The notes under the pieces are model-generated. The model was not told where the DNA came from and searched no databases. It saw only the letters and a program-made list of their open reading frames with translations. A stretch of 64,000 bases of DNA, taken from positions 248,001 to 312,000 of the forward strand of contig CAKZJV010000009.1 of NCBI GenBank assembly GCA_937120475.1, written 5' to 3'. Source of the stretch: an uncultured Cryomorphaceae bacterium (GTDB lineage: Bacteria > Bacteroidota > Bacteroidia > Flavobacteriales > Schleiferiaceae). The first letter of the stretch is position 1, and each line of letters opens with the position of its first letter. The translations under genes and the position numbers were made by a program. Positions 17,775 to 27,409 of this stretch are shown piece after piece.

Positions 17775-17805
17775 GGGCGGGTGAAAGTTCACCCGCCCTT
17801 TTTTT
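17775..17805. terminator. bidirectional terminator
   Basis: GGGCGGGTGAA (17775-17785), loop AG, TTCACCCGCCC (17788-17798), seven T residues after and four A residues before. It lies between the methyltransferase gene and the convergent lipoprotein gene. Confidence 0.9.
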
Positions 17806-17824
17806 AAAGAATTTTTCTAAAGCC

Positions 17825-18793
17825 TCACAGGCTCTGTATAAAATTGACCAATTGAGCCTGGTTAAAGGTAAACTGGTAATTCAGATTCTCTACATGCCCC
17901 TGAGTGATGGTATTGTTTTGATAGGATACAAAGTAATTGCCGGCAATATCCGCATGTATGGACACAAAATTAACCACCATTCCCACCGGTAAGCGGTAAC
18001 CATTGGTTATGGCAAACACACCGTTGCTGTAATTGGTAACTTTAATTAACGAGTTAGTGGATGGTATGTGTACAAAAACCAGGGTATTGGTATTGTCAAA
18101 TCCGCCCGGCACATCAATAACCACATCGGTTAATGGCCTTGGGTCGTTCATAAAGTAATCGCAATTAATCCAGTTGAATAAGGTGTCCAAACCAAAGCAG
18201 TAACTGGGATCGGGGCTGGTGGAATCACCACCACATTGCTGCATCAGTATATTGGGTGCGGGTACCCAGGTAAAATTACCATCGCTGGACACTCCGGTAA
18301 AAACCCCCATTTCCAGATCGAAATTATCGGTAGGCACCCTTACCTCTACGCTCTTGCCATCGGCCAGCCTGAGTTCGTTACCTCCCTGGGTAATCCTCAA
18401 ATAAAGTTCACCACCACTAACCAATATTCTGCCATTGGACTCGGTCGGTTTATCTTCCAGTATCATGGCCCCGGGCGTTAGCACCTCTTTAAGGCTTACC
18501 GTTAATAAACCGGTTACCGGATTGCCGTTTTTATCTACAAAGGCGTTGGCGGGAATATTTATAACCACCCCTTCTGCACCGATAAAGGCGGCCGATGCCT
18601 CACCCTTCATGGAGAACTTTTGCACTTTTGGAGCGGCCGATTTCATTATATCTTTCATCTGATCCACTGCGGATGGCGGGGCAAACCCCTGGCCGTTCAC
18701 ATCCACCTCTTCATCTTTCTGACAGGCCAGAATGAGTATAAAAGCCAGCAGGGTTAAGATTTTCAGGTTTAGTTTGGAGGTAATTGATTTCAT
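17825..18793 (-). CDS. hypothetical lipoprotein
   Basis: A 322-residue protein with a type II signal peptide; the lipobox is LILAC with the lipidated Cys at about residue 24. The rest is beta-rich, with the segment GVVINIPANAFVDKNGNPVTG and LTVSLKEVLTPGAMIL resembling the start of ZU5/carboxypeptidase-like domains in Bacteroidetes lipoproteins. Two Cys residues (QQCGGDSTS and SYCFGLD) could form a disulphide. The partner and role are unknown. It is isolated: a strong terminator separates it from the methyltransferase, and a 209-bp gap with no evident signals separates it from DUF3667. Confidence 0.8.
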   Translation of the reverse strand: MKSITSKLNLKILTLLAFILILACQKDEEVDVNGQGFAPPSAVDQMKDIMKSAAPKVQKFSMKGEASAAFIGAEGVVINIPANAFVDKNGNPVTGLLTVSLKEVLTPGAMILEDKPTESNGRILVSGGELYLRITQGGNELRLADGKSVEVRVPTDNFDLEMGVFTGVSSDGNFTWVPAPNILMQQCGGDSTSPDPSYCFGLDTLFNWINCDYFMNDPRPLTDVVIDVPGGFDNTNTLVFVHIPSTNSLIKVTNYSNGVFAITNGYRLPVGMVVNFVSIHADIAGNYFVSYQNNTITQGHVENLNYQFTFNQAQLVNFIQSL

Positions 18794-19002
18794 AAATTAG
18801 GTTTTTAAATTGTTTACTGTAGCTTTAATACGTCCAAGCTTCTAAATACAAGCCAATAGTTAACCTTTAACTATTTAAACGCGGATGTGGGCGCGTAAAC
18901 GGAAAGGTTTAGTGATGGCTACTCCCCAAAGGTAAAAGATAATATGAACTTTATTTTCCGGGAATGGTGCCTCAAGCCATGGTGTCACCAAGCTTTAAAA
19001 TT

Positions 19003-19872
19003 TCACAATAACGTGGTGGTTATTACAAAAAGAAATAGCCTGTAAACAAGGGTGGTAATAATAAAGGCCAATACCAGGAGGCTGGCCTTTAGCACATGAA
19101 TGATACTGCCTTCCGCGTACAACCTTCTCTGCATGCCAAAGGCATAAATCCATAGTAATATCAGGGCCGGTAAAGTCATATACCACGCATTGTAATTAAA
19201 TGACAAAGTAGAGCCCTCCACCATAAACAGGTACAGTTTCCGGATTCCTAAAACCACGTTGGGCAATAAGATGAAAAAGGTAAGAATGCTAAAGCTTACA
19301 AAGTGAGTAGTGGCTACCAGGTGAAAGAAAAACAGACCCTGCCGGTTGAGGTTAATCAACGCAGTACCCAAAGCCATGATGAAGATAAAGACAATCAGAA
19401 ACAGTTTGCTCACCTGCTCCGTCATTTTATTATAACGTGATTCGAACTGGGCTTTGGAGAGGTTGAGCTCTTCCATACTCAACTGTACCCTATCGGAGGC
19501 CCATTCACTATAAAACTGCCCGGTAACCTGTGAGCCGTAAGTACTGCTTAAAGCATCCACCGGTTGATACAGGAAATAAACGAGGTTAATAAAAAAGAAC
19601 AAGGCCAGAGGCCGGGTATATAATTTTCTTCGTCCTCTAAAGTATTCCAGAGTCAGGAAACCAGGTTTGAACAAAAGGGCCAGGAAGGAACGAATAAATT
19701 TGATATCCGTGAAGGTAAGAGCATTCCAAACCGAGCCAAAAAAATAACTCAGGGTCATTTCCTCACGGCACAACTTCTTTTCCCCACACTCCGGGCAATA
19801 ATGCCCGCTATACTCAGCTTTACAACTGGGGCAGATTTCCTGGTCTAGAAGATTATCGGTCAAAAGTGTCAA
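19003..19872 (-). CDS. DUF3667 membrane protein with N-terminal zinc ribbon
   Basis: A 289-residue protein. Near the N-terminus a four-Cys zinc ribbon (CPSCKAEYSGHYCPECGEKK) is followed by the conserved FGSVWNALTFTDIKFIRSF and then four or five transmembrane helices (about 90-110, 155-175, 185-215, 230-250, 265-285). This is the DUF3667 architecture, of unknown function. No in-frame ATG precedes the ribbon; reading from the TTG at 19872 is the most upstream choice and the TTG three codons later is equally possible. It is divergent from purB. Confidence 0.85.
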   Translation of the reverse strand: MTLLTDNLLDQEICPSCKAEYSGHYCPECGEKKLCREEMTLSYFFGSVWNALTFTDIKFIRSFLALLFKPGFLTLEYFRGRRKLYTRPLALFFFINLVYFLYQPVDALSSTYGSQVTGQFYSEWASDRVQLSMEELNLSKAQFESRYNKMTEQVSKLFLIVFIFIMALGTALINLNRQGLFFFHLVATTHFVSFSILTFFILLPNVVLGIRKLYLFMVEGSTLSFNYNAWYMTLPALILLWIYAFGMQRRLYAEGSIIHVLKASLLVLAFIITTLVYRLFLFVITTTLL

Positions 19873-19954
19873 CTAACAAGTTTTAGGCATTCAATATTAC
19901 TAAATTTCAAAAGAGACATCTTTTTACAACGTGGCTGACCGGAGCAGAAATAAC

Positions 19955-19962
19955 TACTTTTG
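19955..19962 (+). promoter_or_regulatory. -7 element of purB
   Basis: TACTTTTG matches TAnnTTTG, 18 nt before the purB ATG. No -33 TTG at usual spacing. Confidence 0.4.
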
Positions 19963-19980
19963 CACGTCTAAATAGCAATA

Positions 19981-21321
19981 ATGGAAAATCAGCTTTTAGC
20001 CATATCCCCGATTGACGGAAGATACCGGAAGGTAACCGAATCCCTTCAGAATTATTTTTCAGAATTCGCTCTCATTCAATACCGTGTGCGGGTTGAGGTG
20101 GAATATTACATCGCTCTTTGTGAGCTTCCCCTGCCGCAGCTAAAAGGTTTTGACCGGGCCAAGTACATCGAGTTACGTGACCTGTACCTGGATTTTTCGG
20201 TAGCCGATGCCAAACGCATAAAAGAAATTGAAAAGACTACCAATCACGATGTTAAAGCGGTTGAATACTTTATAAAAGAACACCTGGATGATTTAGGGCT
20301 GGAAAAATTCAGGGAATTTGTCCATTTCGGCCTTACCTCTCAAGATATAAATAATACCGCGGTACCACTGGCATTGAAGGAGTTCATTGAGAATGAATAC
20401 ATCCCTCTGCTGGGAGAACTTATCGTGACCCTTACCGATATGACCGAAAAATGGGAGGATGTTCCCATGCTGGCCCGAACTCATGGCCAACCTGCGTCTC
20501 CTACCCGTTTAGGAAAGGAAATCATGGTATTTACCGAGCGTATCGATCAGCAATTGAGACAATTGCGACATATTCCTTTTTCCGCCAAATTCGGGGGAGC
20601 CACTGGTAATTTCAATGCGCACAAGGTAGCTTACGGGGAGGTGGACTGGAAGGCTTTCTCTGAAGATTTTGTGAATGGCAACCTGGGTTTACAACAATCA
20701 TGGCCCACCACACAAATTGAGCATTACGATAATATGGCCGCCTTGTTTGATTGCCTTAAAAGAATCAATACAATAGTGTTGGACCTGGATCGTGATTTCT
20801 GGACCTACATTTCGATGGATTACTTCAAACAAAAGATCAAAGACGGAGAGATCGGTTCATCGGCTATGCCGCATAAGGTAAACCCCATTGACTTTGAAAA
20901 TTCGGAGGGTAACCTGGGTATTGCCAATGCCATTTACGAGCACCTGGCCGCCAAGCTTCCCATATCCCGTTTACAGCGCGACCTTACCGATAGTACGGTG
21001 CTCCGCAACATCGGTGTACCGCTCGGGCACTCGGTAGTGGCTTTAAACTCCACTTTAAAAGGTTTGGACAAACTCCTGATCAATAACGAAAAGATCAACC
21101 ATGACCTGGAAGAAAACTGGGCCGTGGTGGCGGAAGGAATTCAGAATGTTTTAAGGCGCGAGGGGTATCCCAACCCTTATGAAGCCCTGAAAGGACTTAC
21201 CCGAACCCATGAAAAGATCAACCAGGCCAGCATTAGTGCTTTTATAAAAGACCTGGCGGTAAGTGATTCAGTAAAAGAAGAACTGAAAAATATTACCCCT
21301 CAAAACTATACCGGCATTTAG
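19981..21321 (+). CDS. purB: adenylosuccinate lyase
   Basis: A 446-residue enzyme of the fumarase/aspartase superfamily. The signature GSSAMPHKVNPIDFEN carries the catalytic Ser loop; TSQDINNTA and ARTHGQPASPT hold the other active-site residues. PurB acts twice in purine synthesis: SAICAR to AICAR, and adenylosuccinate to AMP, releasing fumarate. It is followed after 1 nt by an aspartoacylase-like gene, so they share a transcript. The window also holds purL, but the two are 6 kb apart and separately transcribed. The long form (QxxWPTTQIEHYDN region) resembles E. coli PurB rather than B. subtilis PurB. Confidence 0.97.
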   Translation: MENQLLAISPIDGRYRKVTESLQNYFSEFALIQYRVRVEVEYYIALCELPLPQLKGFDRAKYIELRDLYLDFSVADAKRIKEIEKTTNHDVKAVEYFIKEHLDDLGLEKFREFVHFGLTSQDINNTAVPLALKEFIENEYIPLLGELIVTLTDMTEKWEDVPMLARTHGQPASPTRLGKEIMVFTERIDQQLRQLRHIPFSAKFGGATGNFNAHKVAYGEVDWKAFSEDFVNGNLGLQQSWPTTQIEHYDNMAALFDCLKRINTIVLDLDRDFWTYISMDYFKQKIKDGEIGSSAMPHKVNPIDFENSEGNLGIANAIYEHLAAKLPISRLQRDLTDSTVLRNIGVPLGHSVVALNSTLKGLDKLLINNEKINHDLEENWAVVAEGIQNVLRREGYPNPYEALKGLTRTHEKINQASISAFIKDLAVSDSVKEELKNITPQNYTGI

Positions 21322-21322
21322 A

Positions 21323-22273
21323 ATGGATAACCTCGTAATCGCAGAACAGGTTATCAAGCCTGGAGAGAGTCGCTACATAGAACTTAACGTGGCCCGTTTA
21401 CCTTCGGGTACGCAAATTACCATGCCTGTACACGTACACCGAAGCAAACAACCGGGTCCGGTAGTATTACTGAGCGGTGGTTTGCACGGTGACGAGGTTA
21501 ATGGTATTGAAATAGTACGGAGGTTTCTCCAAAAAGGGATTCACGATGAACTGCTTAAAGGCAGCATTGTAGCTATGCCCATTATCAATGTATATGGCTT
21601 TATCAACTTTTCCAGGGACGTACCGGACGGAAAAGACGTAAACCGCAGCTTTCCGGGAAACGAAGATGGTTCCCTGGCCAGCATAGTAGCACATACCCTT
21701 ACCTCGCAAATACTTCCACAAATCGATTTCGGTATCGACTTTCATACCGGAGGGGCCAGCCGCACTAACTTTCCGCAGATACGCTACGAGGAAGGTGATG
21801 ACCTGGCCCATGAAATTGCCACGGCTTTTCATGCTCCCTTCACTCTCAATTCAGCGGTTATCCGTAACTCTTTCCGTGAAACAGCCAAGAATATGAGCAA
21901 AACGGTGATTGTTTTTGAAGGAGGGGAAACTCTGCGTATTGACCCGAAAACCGTAGTGGAAGGAATAAAAGGGATTAAAAGGGTTTTGCATCACTTCAAA
22001 ATGCTGGACAATTCACCCAAACAACAGCATAAAACCCATTACTTTAAAGAATCACATTGGGTTCGTGCCGAGGTTTCCGGTTTGTTCCGCCACAAAAAGG
22101 AATCAGGCAAAAAAGTTAAGGAAGGGCAAACCATCGGTTACATCAGCAGCCCTACCAACGACTACTCCATTAAAGTGAAAAGCCCCTACAATGGTTACAT
22201 TATAGGACATAATAACTTTCCACTTATCCATAAAGGCGATGCCTTGTTCCACATTGGTTTGCATGACCGGTAA
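21323..22273 (+). CDS. succinylglutamate desuccinylase/aspartoacylase family protein
   Basis: A 316-residue M14-like zinc hydrolase. The zinc ligands are the His and Glu in SGGLHGDEVNGIE and the His in IDFHTGGASRTNFPQIR; FEGGET contains the catalytic Glu. The C-terminal part (about 225-316, with VKEGQTIGYISSP and SPYNGYIIGHNN) is the lipoyl-like beta barrel usual in this family. Members deacylate amino acids, but this subgroup has no fixed substrate. It starts 1 nt after the purB stop and is probably translationally coupled. Confidence 0.87.
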   Translation: MDNLVIAEQVIKPGESRYIELNVARLPSGTQITMPVHVHRSKQPGPVVLLSGGLHGDEVNGIEIVRRFLQKGIHDELLKGSIVAMPIINVYGFINFSRDVPDGKDVNRSFPGNEDGSLASIVAHTLTSQILPQIDFGIDFHTGGASRTNFPQIRYEEGDDLAHEIATAFHAPFTLNSAVIRNSFRETAKNMSKTVIVFEGGETLRIDPKTVVEGIKGIKRVLHHFKMLDNSPKQQHKTHYFKESHWVRAEVSGLFRHKKESGKKVKEGQTIGYISSPTNDYSIKVKSPYNGYIIGHNNFPLIHKGDALFHIGLHDR

Positions 22274-22409
22274 ACCCTTGTTGCTAACTATTTAAAACGT
22301 TTCTCAATTGAACAACCTTGCCTATTAAACCTTTTAAAATGAAGGCACTTTTTATAATTTCGCGATTCTTCGCAATGAACATTATACGTTCTTACAAAAC
22401 CATACATCT

Positions 22410-24674
22410 ATGATTTTCGATTTAGAAATGATCAAAGAGGTTTACGCCCGTTTTCCTGAGCGGGTAGAAGCAGCCCGGAAAGTTACCGGCAAACCTCTTA
22501 CCCTGTCAGAAAAAATACTTTACGCCCACCTTTGGGACGGTAAAACCGATAAAGAATTTGAAAGAGGCAAATCCTACGTGGACTTTGCTCCCGACCGCGT
22601 AGCCATGCAGGATGCCACCGCACAAATGGCCCTTTTGCAGTTTATGCAATCCGGTCGTAAAAAAGTGGCGGTTCCCTCCACTACGCACTGCGACCACCTT
22701 ATTCAAGCTGAGGTAGGTGCGGAAAAAGACCTGGCCAACGCCAAGAGTAAAAGTTCCGAGGTTTTTGATTTCCTGCAGTCTGTTTCCAATAAATACGGCA
22801 TTGGTTTTTGGGAACCCGGTGCCGGTATCATTCACCAGGTAGTACTTGAAAATTATGCTTTCCCGGGTGGAATGATGATTGGAACCGACTCGCATACCGT
22901 AAATGCCGGTGGACTCGGAATGGTAGCCATTGGAGTAGGTGGTGCCGATGCGGTGGACGTTATGGCCGGAATGCCCTGGGAACTGAAATTCCCGAAGCTT
23001 ATCGGTGTAAAACTAACGGGTAAGCTCAATGGCTGGACAGCCTCGAAAGACGTTATTCTCAAAGTAGCGGGCATACTCACCGTTAAAGGAGGTACCGGAG
23101 CCATTGTGGAATACTTCGGACCGGGAGCCGAATCACTGAGCTGTACCGGCAAGGGAACCATTTGTAATATGGGAGCCGAAATTGGCGCTACCACCTCTAC
23201 CTTTGGTTATGACCCTAAAATGGCAGAATACCTGAGGGGTACCGGCCGGGCTAAAGTGGCGGATATGGCTGATGGTATTGCGGAGCACCTCACGGGTGAT
23301 GCCGAGGTTTATGAAAACCCTGAAAAATATTTCGATCAGGTTATTGAAATTGACTTAAGCACCTTGGAGCCTCATGTAAACGGACCTTTTACCCCGGATC
23401 GTGCCACTCCGATTTCCCAATTTGCCGAAGAGGTGAAAGCCAACGGATGGCCCGCCAAACTGGAGGTAGGATTGATCGGTTCCTGTACCAACTCTTCTTA
23501 TGAAGACTTGACGCGTGCCGGCTCCATCGCCCAACAGGCCATTGATAAAAACCTAAAGGTAAAATCAGAATTTACCATAACCCCCGGTTCGGAGCAAGTA
23601 CGTTATACCGCAGAGCGCGATGGACTACTCGATAAGTTCACGGCCATGGGTGGTGTGGTATTGGCCAATGCCTGCGGCCCTTGTATAGGGCAATGGGCGC
23701 GGCATACCGATGATCCTAACCGCAAAAACTCCATCATCACTTCCTTTAACCGGAACTTCGCCAAGCGTAACGATGGTAACCCCAATACCCACTCTTTTGT
23801 GGCCAGCCCCGAGCTGGTAACCGCCATGGCTATTTCCGGTGATATGACTTTTAACCCGCTTACCGACAAACTGGTAAATGAGAGTGGTGAGGAAGTGATG
23901 CTGGACGAACCAATGGGAATTGAAATGCCACCTAAAGGTTATGCGGTTGAAAACAACGGCTATCACGAGCCTGCTGAAGACGGCAGCAACGTGGAAGTAC
24001 GGGTAGCTGAAGGCTCCGAGCGTTTACAGTTGCTTACTCCTTTTAAACCTTGGGATGGTAAGAACTTTGAAGGAATGAAGCTCATCATCAAAGCCAAGGG
24101 AAAATGTACTACCGACCATATTTCAATGGCCGGTCCATGGTTGCGCTTTCGTGGGCACCTGGACAACATTTCCGACAATACCCTTACCGGTGCGGTTAAT
24201 GCCTTTAACGATAAAACGGATAGCGTTAAAAATCAACTTACCGGTGAATATGGAGCGGTGCCTAAGGTTCAGCGCGAGTACAAAGCCAAGGGTATCAAAA
24301 CCATAGTGGTGGGTGACCATAACTATGGTGAAGGCTCCAGTCGTGAGCACGCAGCCATGCAGCCCCGCCACCTGGGTATGGCCGTGGTGTTGGTAAAATC
24401 ATTTGCCCGTATCCACGAAACTAACCTTAAAAAGCAGGGAATGCTGGCCCTTACCTTCGCCAATGAGCAGGATTACGATCTCATCCAGGAAGATGACGTG
24501 ATAGATACCCTGGATCTGGATCAGTTTGCGGAAGATAAGCCGGTTCACCTTAAACTGACCCATGCCGATGGTAGCACGGATACCATTAAGTGTAACCATA
24601 CCTATAATAAAGGGCAGATTGCCTGGTTCCGTGCTGGTAGTGCGTTGAATAAAATTAAGGAGGAAAATAAATAA
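22410..24674 (+). CDS. aconitate hydratase, mitochondrial-type
   Basis: A 754-residue aconitase. The [4Fe-4S] ligands are Cys359 ([10 protein letters not shown]), Cys422 and Cys425 ([10 protein letters not shown]). The swivel domain has [18 protein letters not shown] with the catalytic Ser-Arg. It interconverts citrate and isocitrate in the TCA cycle. Length and motifs match the mitochondrial-type group common in Bacteroidetes rather than AcnB. It is monocistronic: a 136-bp upstream region with no clear promoter match, and a strong terminator after it. Confidence 0.96.
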   Translation: MIFDLEMIKEVYARFPERVEAARKVTGKPLTLSEKILYAHLWDGKTDKEFERGKSYVDFAPDRVAMQDATAQMALLQFMQSGRKKVAVPSTTHCDHLIQAEVGAEKDLANAKSKSSEVFDFLQSVSNKYGIGFWEPGAGIIHQVVLENYAFPGGMMIGTDSHTVNAGGLGMVAIGVGGADAVDVMAGMPWELKFPKLIGVKLTGKLNGWTASKDVILKVAGILTVKGGTGAIVEYFGPGAESLSCTGKGTICNMGAEIGATTSTFGYDPKMAEYLRGTGRAKVADMADGIAEHLTGDAEVYENPEKYFDQVIEIDLSTLEPHVNGPFTPDRATPISQFAEEVKANGWPAKLEVGLIGSCTNSSYEDLTRAGSIAQQAIDKNLKVKSEFTITPGSEQVRYTAERDGLLDKFTAMGGVVLANACGPCIGQWARHTDDPNRKNSIITSFNRNFAKRNDGNPNTHSFVASPELVTAMAISGDMTFNPLTDKLVNESGEEVMLDEPMGIEMPPKGYAVENNGYHEPAEDGSNVEVRVAEGSERLQLLTPFKPWDGKNFEGMKLIIKAKGKCTTDHISMAGPWLRFRGHLDNISDNTLTGAVNAFNDKTDSVKNQLTGEYGAVPKVQREYKAKGIKTIVVGDHNYGEGSSREHAAMQPRHLGMAVVLVKSFARIHETNLKKQGMLALTFANEQDYDLIQEDDVIDTLDLDQFAEDKPVHLKLTHADGSTDTIKCNHTYNKGQIAWFRAGSALNKIKEENK

Positions 24675-24702
24675 TCCTCATTTCTACTTTTTAGTAATAA
24701 GA

Positions 24703-24726
24703 CCCCGCCATGGCGGGGTTTTTTAT
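24703..24726 (+). terminator. intrinsic terminator after aconitase
   Basis: The palindrome CCCCGCCATGGCGGGG (24703-24718) is followed directly by six T residues. Confidence 0.85.
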
Positions 24727-24758
24727 TTGGGTACGGTGGTTTAATTTCAGAACTTGAA

Positions 24759-25337
24759 ATGATGAAAGCTCTTTTGAAAGAAATCAGCAGTTGCCAGGTT
24801 TGCGCACCTTTTTTAGAGCATGAGCCCCGGCCGGTTATGAACGCCAGTAAAAACAGTCGTATCCTGGTCATTGGCCAGGCACCGGGGTCAAGGGTTCACC
24901 AAACCGGAATTCCGTGGAATGACCCCAGCGGGAAGCGGCTGCGGCAATGGATGAATATTTCGGACGAACGTTTTTACGATCCAGAATGGATAGGGATCGT
25001 TCCCATGGGTTTTTGCTATCCCGGCAAGGGAAAATCCGGTGACCTTCCACCCCGACCTGAATGTGCCCCGCTTTGGCATTCCAGATTATTGGAGCAAATG
25101 CCGGAGGTTGAACTTACCCTGCTCATCGGCCAATATGCTCAGGCCTATTACCTGGGCGAAAATGCCAAAAGAACCCTCACCGATACGGTGAAAGCTTACG
25201 AAGAATATCTGCCCGCTTTTTTACCGCTTCCCCACCCTTCACCGCGAAATGGTATTTGGCTGCGTAAGAATGATTGGTTTGAAGCCGAGGTATTGCCTGA
25301 ACTTAAGAAAAGAGTCGCTCGTATTTTAAAAAACTGA
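24759..25337 (+). CDS. uracil-DNA glycosylase family protein, Fe-S type
   Basis: A 192-residue protein. VIGQAPGSRVHQTGIPWNDPSGKRL is the family motif A region and LPHPSPRN is motif B. Four cysteines are spaced as in family 4 enzymes: Cys12-x2-Cys15 near the start and Cys86-x15-Cys102, so a [4Fe-4S] cluster is likely. These enzymes excise uracil from DNA in base excision repair. The Gln in GQAPG replaces the Glu or Asp often found there, so exact activity is uncertain. It is followed after 4 nt by the next gene in the same direction. Two adjacent ATG codons could start it. Confidence 0.85.
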   Translation: MMKALLKEISSCQVCAPFLEHEPRPVMNASKNSRILVIGQAPGSRVHQTGIPWNDPSGKRLRQWMNISDERFYDPEWIGIVPMGFCYPGKGKSGDLPPRPECAPLWHSRLLEQMPEVELTLLIGQYAQAYYLGENAKRTLTDTVKAYEEYLPAFLPLPHPSPRNGIWLRKNDWFEAEVLPELKKRVARILKN

Positions 25338-25341
25338 AACT

Positions 25342-25713
25342 ATGGAATCGGAAATTTCCGCCATCCGCACCACCCTTACTGACCTCTTGAAAGAGCAGGT
25401 GCCTCCCCTGAAAATCCGTAAAGAAGCAGAAAACGTTTTTGAAGTGGCCGGAACCAAGGAAGTGATGCAGGGCAAACAAAAAGTGGATGGCCACTACTTT
25501 GCCAGTGTAGTTCCTAAACCTCAGGATGTACGTCTCTATTTCTTTCCCATATATACGCATGCTGATCAGTTTAATCTGTCCGATGAGCTTAAAAAGTTCC
25601 TAAAGGGCAAAAGCTGTTTTCACGTTAAAAACCTAAGTCCGGAATTAGAAGCCGAATTAAAGCAGCATATTGAAAAAGGAGTTGAGCTTTACCAGAAAGA
25701 TGATCTGATCTAA
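25342..25713 (+). CDS. hypothetical protein, possibly DUF1801-like
   Basis: A 123-residue soluble protein starting 4 nt after the uracil-DNA glycosylase gene, so likely co-transcribed. The pattern of two short strands (HYFASVVPKPQDVRLYFFPI) followed by LKKFLKGKSCFHVKNLSPE and a terminal helix recalls the DUF1801/YdhG fold, but similarity is only general. No catalytic motif, signal peptide or membrane segment is seen. Function unknown. Confidence 0.65.
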   Translation: MESEISAIRTTLTDLLKEQVPPLKIRKEAENVFEVAGTKEVMQGKQKVDGHYFASVVPKPQDVRLYFFPIYTHADQFNLSDELKKFLKGKSCFHVKNLSPELEAELKQHIEKGVELYQKDDLI

Positions 25714-25714
25714 T

Positions 25715-25738
25715 AAAAAAGGGCGCCTAAGCGCCCTT
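25715..25738 (-). terminator. terminator for the first S74/T9SS gene
   Basis: AAGGGCGC (25719-25726), loop CTAA, GCGCCCTT (25731-25738). The adjacent A-run 25715-25720 is the U-tract on the minus strand; there is no T-run on the plus side. Confidence 0.75.
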
Positions 25739-25757
25739 CATCAAAGCTTAATTATTA

Positions 25758-27236
25758 CTAATCAATAATGAATTTAATCGTCTTCAGTACTTTTCCATCC
25801 TGTACAACCTCCGCTATGTATAAGCCGGAAGCCTGGTTAGACATATTTACATCCATCTTACCCTCGGTTTGATAAAACTGAGTAGCCGACACTTCTTCTC
25901 CTGAAGAATTGATTACTACCAAACGGGTATCCATAGTCAGATCCATTAACTGATAGCTGAAGGTAAACTGGCCATCATTAGGATTAGGATAAATATTAAA
26001 AGTTCCTGCGGCTACACTCTTATTTTCTTCGGAAACACCTAGTTTACTTTCTATTGCAGCAAGACGATCTTCCAGGTTATTTATGATAGCCTTTTGTTCT
26101 TCTATTAAGTTCTGCTGCTCTTTTACACCCTCAATAAGAACGGGGACAAGGCCATTATAATTTACGGCTTTATAACCTTGGTCGGAAGTGATTACCAACT
26201 CAGGGAATATTTCTTCTACCTCTTGTGCAATAAGGCCAAGATTCATCCCTTTATCAAAATTCATCTCAGGATATTCCTCCGCTTTGAAGCTGTAGTGCAC
26301 GCCCCTGAGTTTTTGGATATCGTTTAATGTTCCTGACAATTCCGTAATATCTTTTTTGTAATTACGATCAGAAGTAACGTACCAATTACCGGTACACTGC
26401 CCATTACCATTTACGTACAACACAAGTGGATTACTCATATAAGTATTACTGATACCATTGATCCCTACCGTAGATCCGTCATCAAGAATTTGAGAACAAC
26501 CCAACTGATCCGTTCCGGTTACTTTTGGAATGAAGTTTTCGTCCACACAATTCAACGTAACATTTGGCGGAAAGCTGGTCTTTGTTACGTCTCCATCATT
26601 ATCTATAACCAACATTGATGTACCACTTCCGGATGGTAAATTCTGAAAACGTACCGATCCATTAACATGAAATCTGGCGGCCGGAGTAGAAGTATTAAGT
26701 CCAAGATTTCCATTCACATCCATAAGCATAAGTTCTGTGGTATAGTTTCTCCAAAGAAACAAATCCTGATTCTGCACTTGTGTCCGTCCCGAACTGTTAT
26801 ACATACCTCCTCCTGCGCTTCTTCGCACATCAAAAATCATCATGGCGTTCAAAAGCTTATCTGAATCTAACTCAGGTTCTATGGTTCCCATGAGTGATAG
26901 AGCTGAACCCCCTGTTTCCACTGATGAGGCCCGATGTCCAAGAAGAATAGGAACGAACATATCATCATATGAAGTTCCGTTATCCACAGCCATATAGTCC
27001 TCAGAATCCGTGATATTTATTTGTAGGGCTCGCTCAAAATCGGTTTGGTTACCACCAGCATCTACACTGGTAACATCTATATCAACAAAACCGGACAATG
27101 TTGATGTACTGGGCAATACAATTTGGGTATTGTTTCCCGAGTCTTCCCAACGATCTTGGGTGGGGTCATTCTGCGCATAAGTAAAAGTACATGCGAAGCT
27201 AACTGCCACACAGGCCGCAAAATTTAACTTTTTCAT
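25758..27236 (-). CDS. secreted tail-fibre-like protein: S74 chaperone domain plus T9SS domain
   Basis: A 492-residue protein. The signal peptide is MKKLNFAACVAVSFACTFTYAQ in two parts (start set at 27236; the frame runs 40 codons further upstream but without the signal peptide at the end). Then come about 270 beta-rich residues, and an intramolecular chaperone (Peptidase S74) domain: TSDRNYKKDI with the conserved Ser and Lys, GLIAQEVEEIFPELV and VNYNGLVPVLIEGVKEQ leading into a trimeric coiled coil. The C-terminus is a type A T9SS sorting domain (NIYPNPNDGQFTF to KTIKFIID). S74 domains trimerise fibres and often self-cleave. Here the sorting domain lies after the S74 domain. A paralogue sits beyond purL at 29709. 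Confidence 0.87.
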   Translation of the reverse strand: MKKLNFAACVAVSFACTFTYAQNDPTQDRWEDSGNNTQIVLPSTSTLSGFVDIDVTSVDAGGNQTDFERALQINITDSEDYMAVDNGTSYDDMFVPILLGHRASSVETGGSALSLMGTIEPELDSDKLLNAMMIFDVRRSAGGGMYNSSGRTQVQNQDLFLWRNYTTELMLMDVNGNLGLNTSTPAARFHVNGSVRFQNLPSGSGTSMLVIDNDGDVTKTSFPPNVTLNCVDENFIPKVTGTDQLGCSQILDDGSTVGINGISNTYMSNPLVLYVNGNGQCTGNWYVTSDRNYKKDITELSGTLNDIQKLRGVHYSFKAEEYPEMNFDKGMNLGLIAQEVEEIFPELVITSDQGYKAVNYNGLVPVLIEGVKEQQNLIEEQKAIINNLEDRLAAIESKLGVSEENKSVAAGTFNIYPNPNDGQFTFSYQLMDLTMDTRLVVINSSGEEVSATQFYQTEGKMDVNMSNQASGLYIAEVVQDGKVLKTIKFIID

Positions 27237-27379
27237 AAGTAGAGTTTTTAATTGTTCATTTTTAATATAAGAATTTTTCTGATGCGTAAGAAATAATTTA
27301 CACGTCAAACCTTGTAGTTTGAGAATACTTTTACCTTTTATCATTCTCCATATCATCGTATTTACCCGCTAATCCTTAT

Positions 27380-27387
27380 TATCTTTG
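27380..27387 (+). promoter_or_regulatory. -7 element of purL
   Basis: TATCTTTG matches TAnnTTTG, 22 nt before the purL ATG. -33 element unclear. Confidence 0.4.
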
Positions 27388-27409
27388 CCCTTTCAGAAAA
27401 AGACCACTT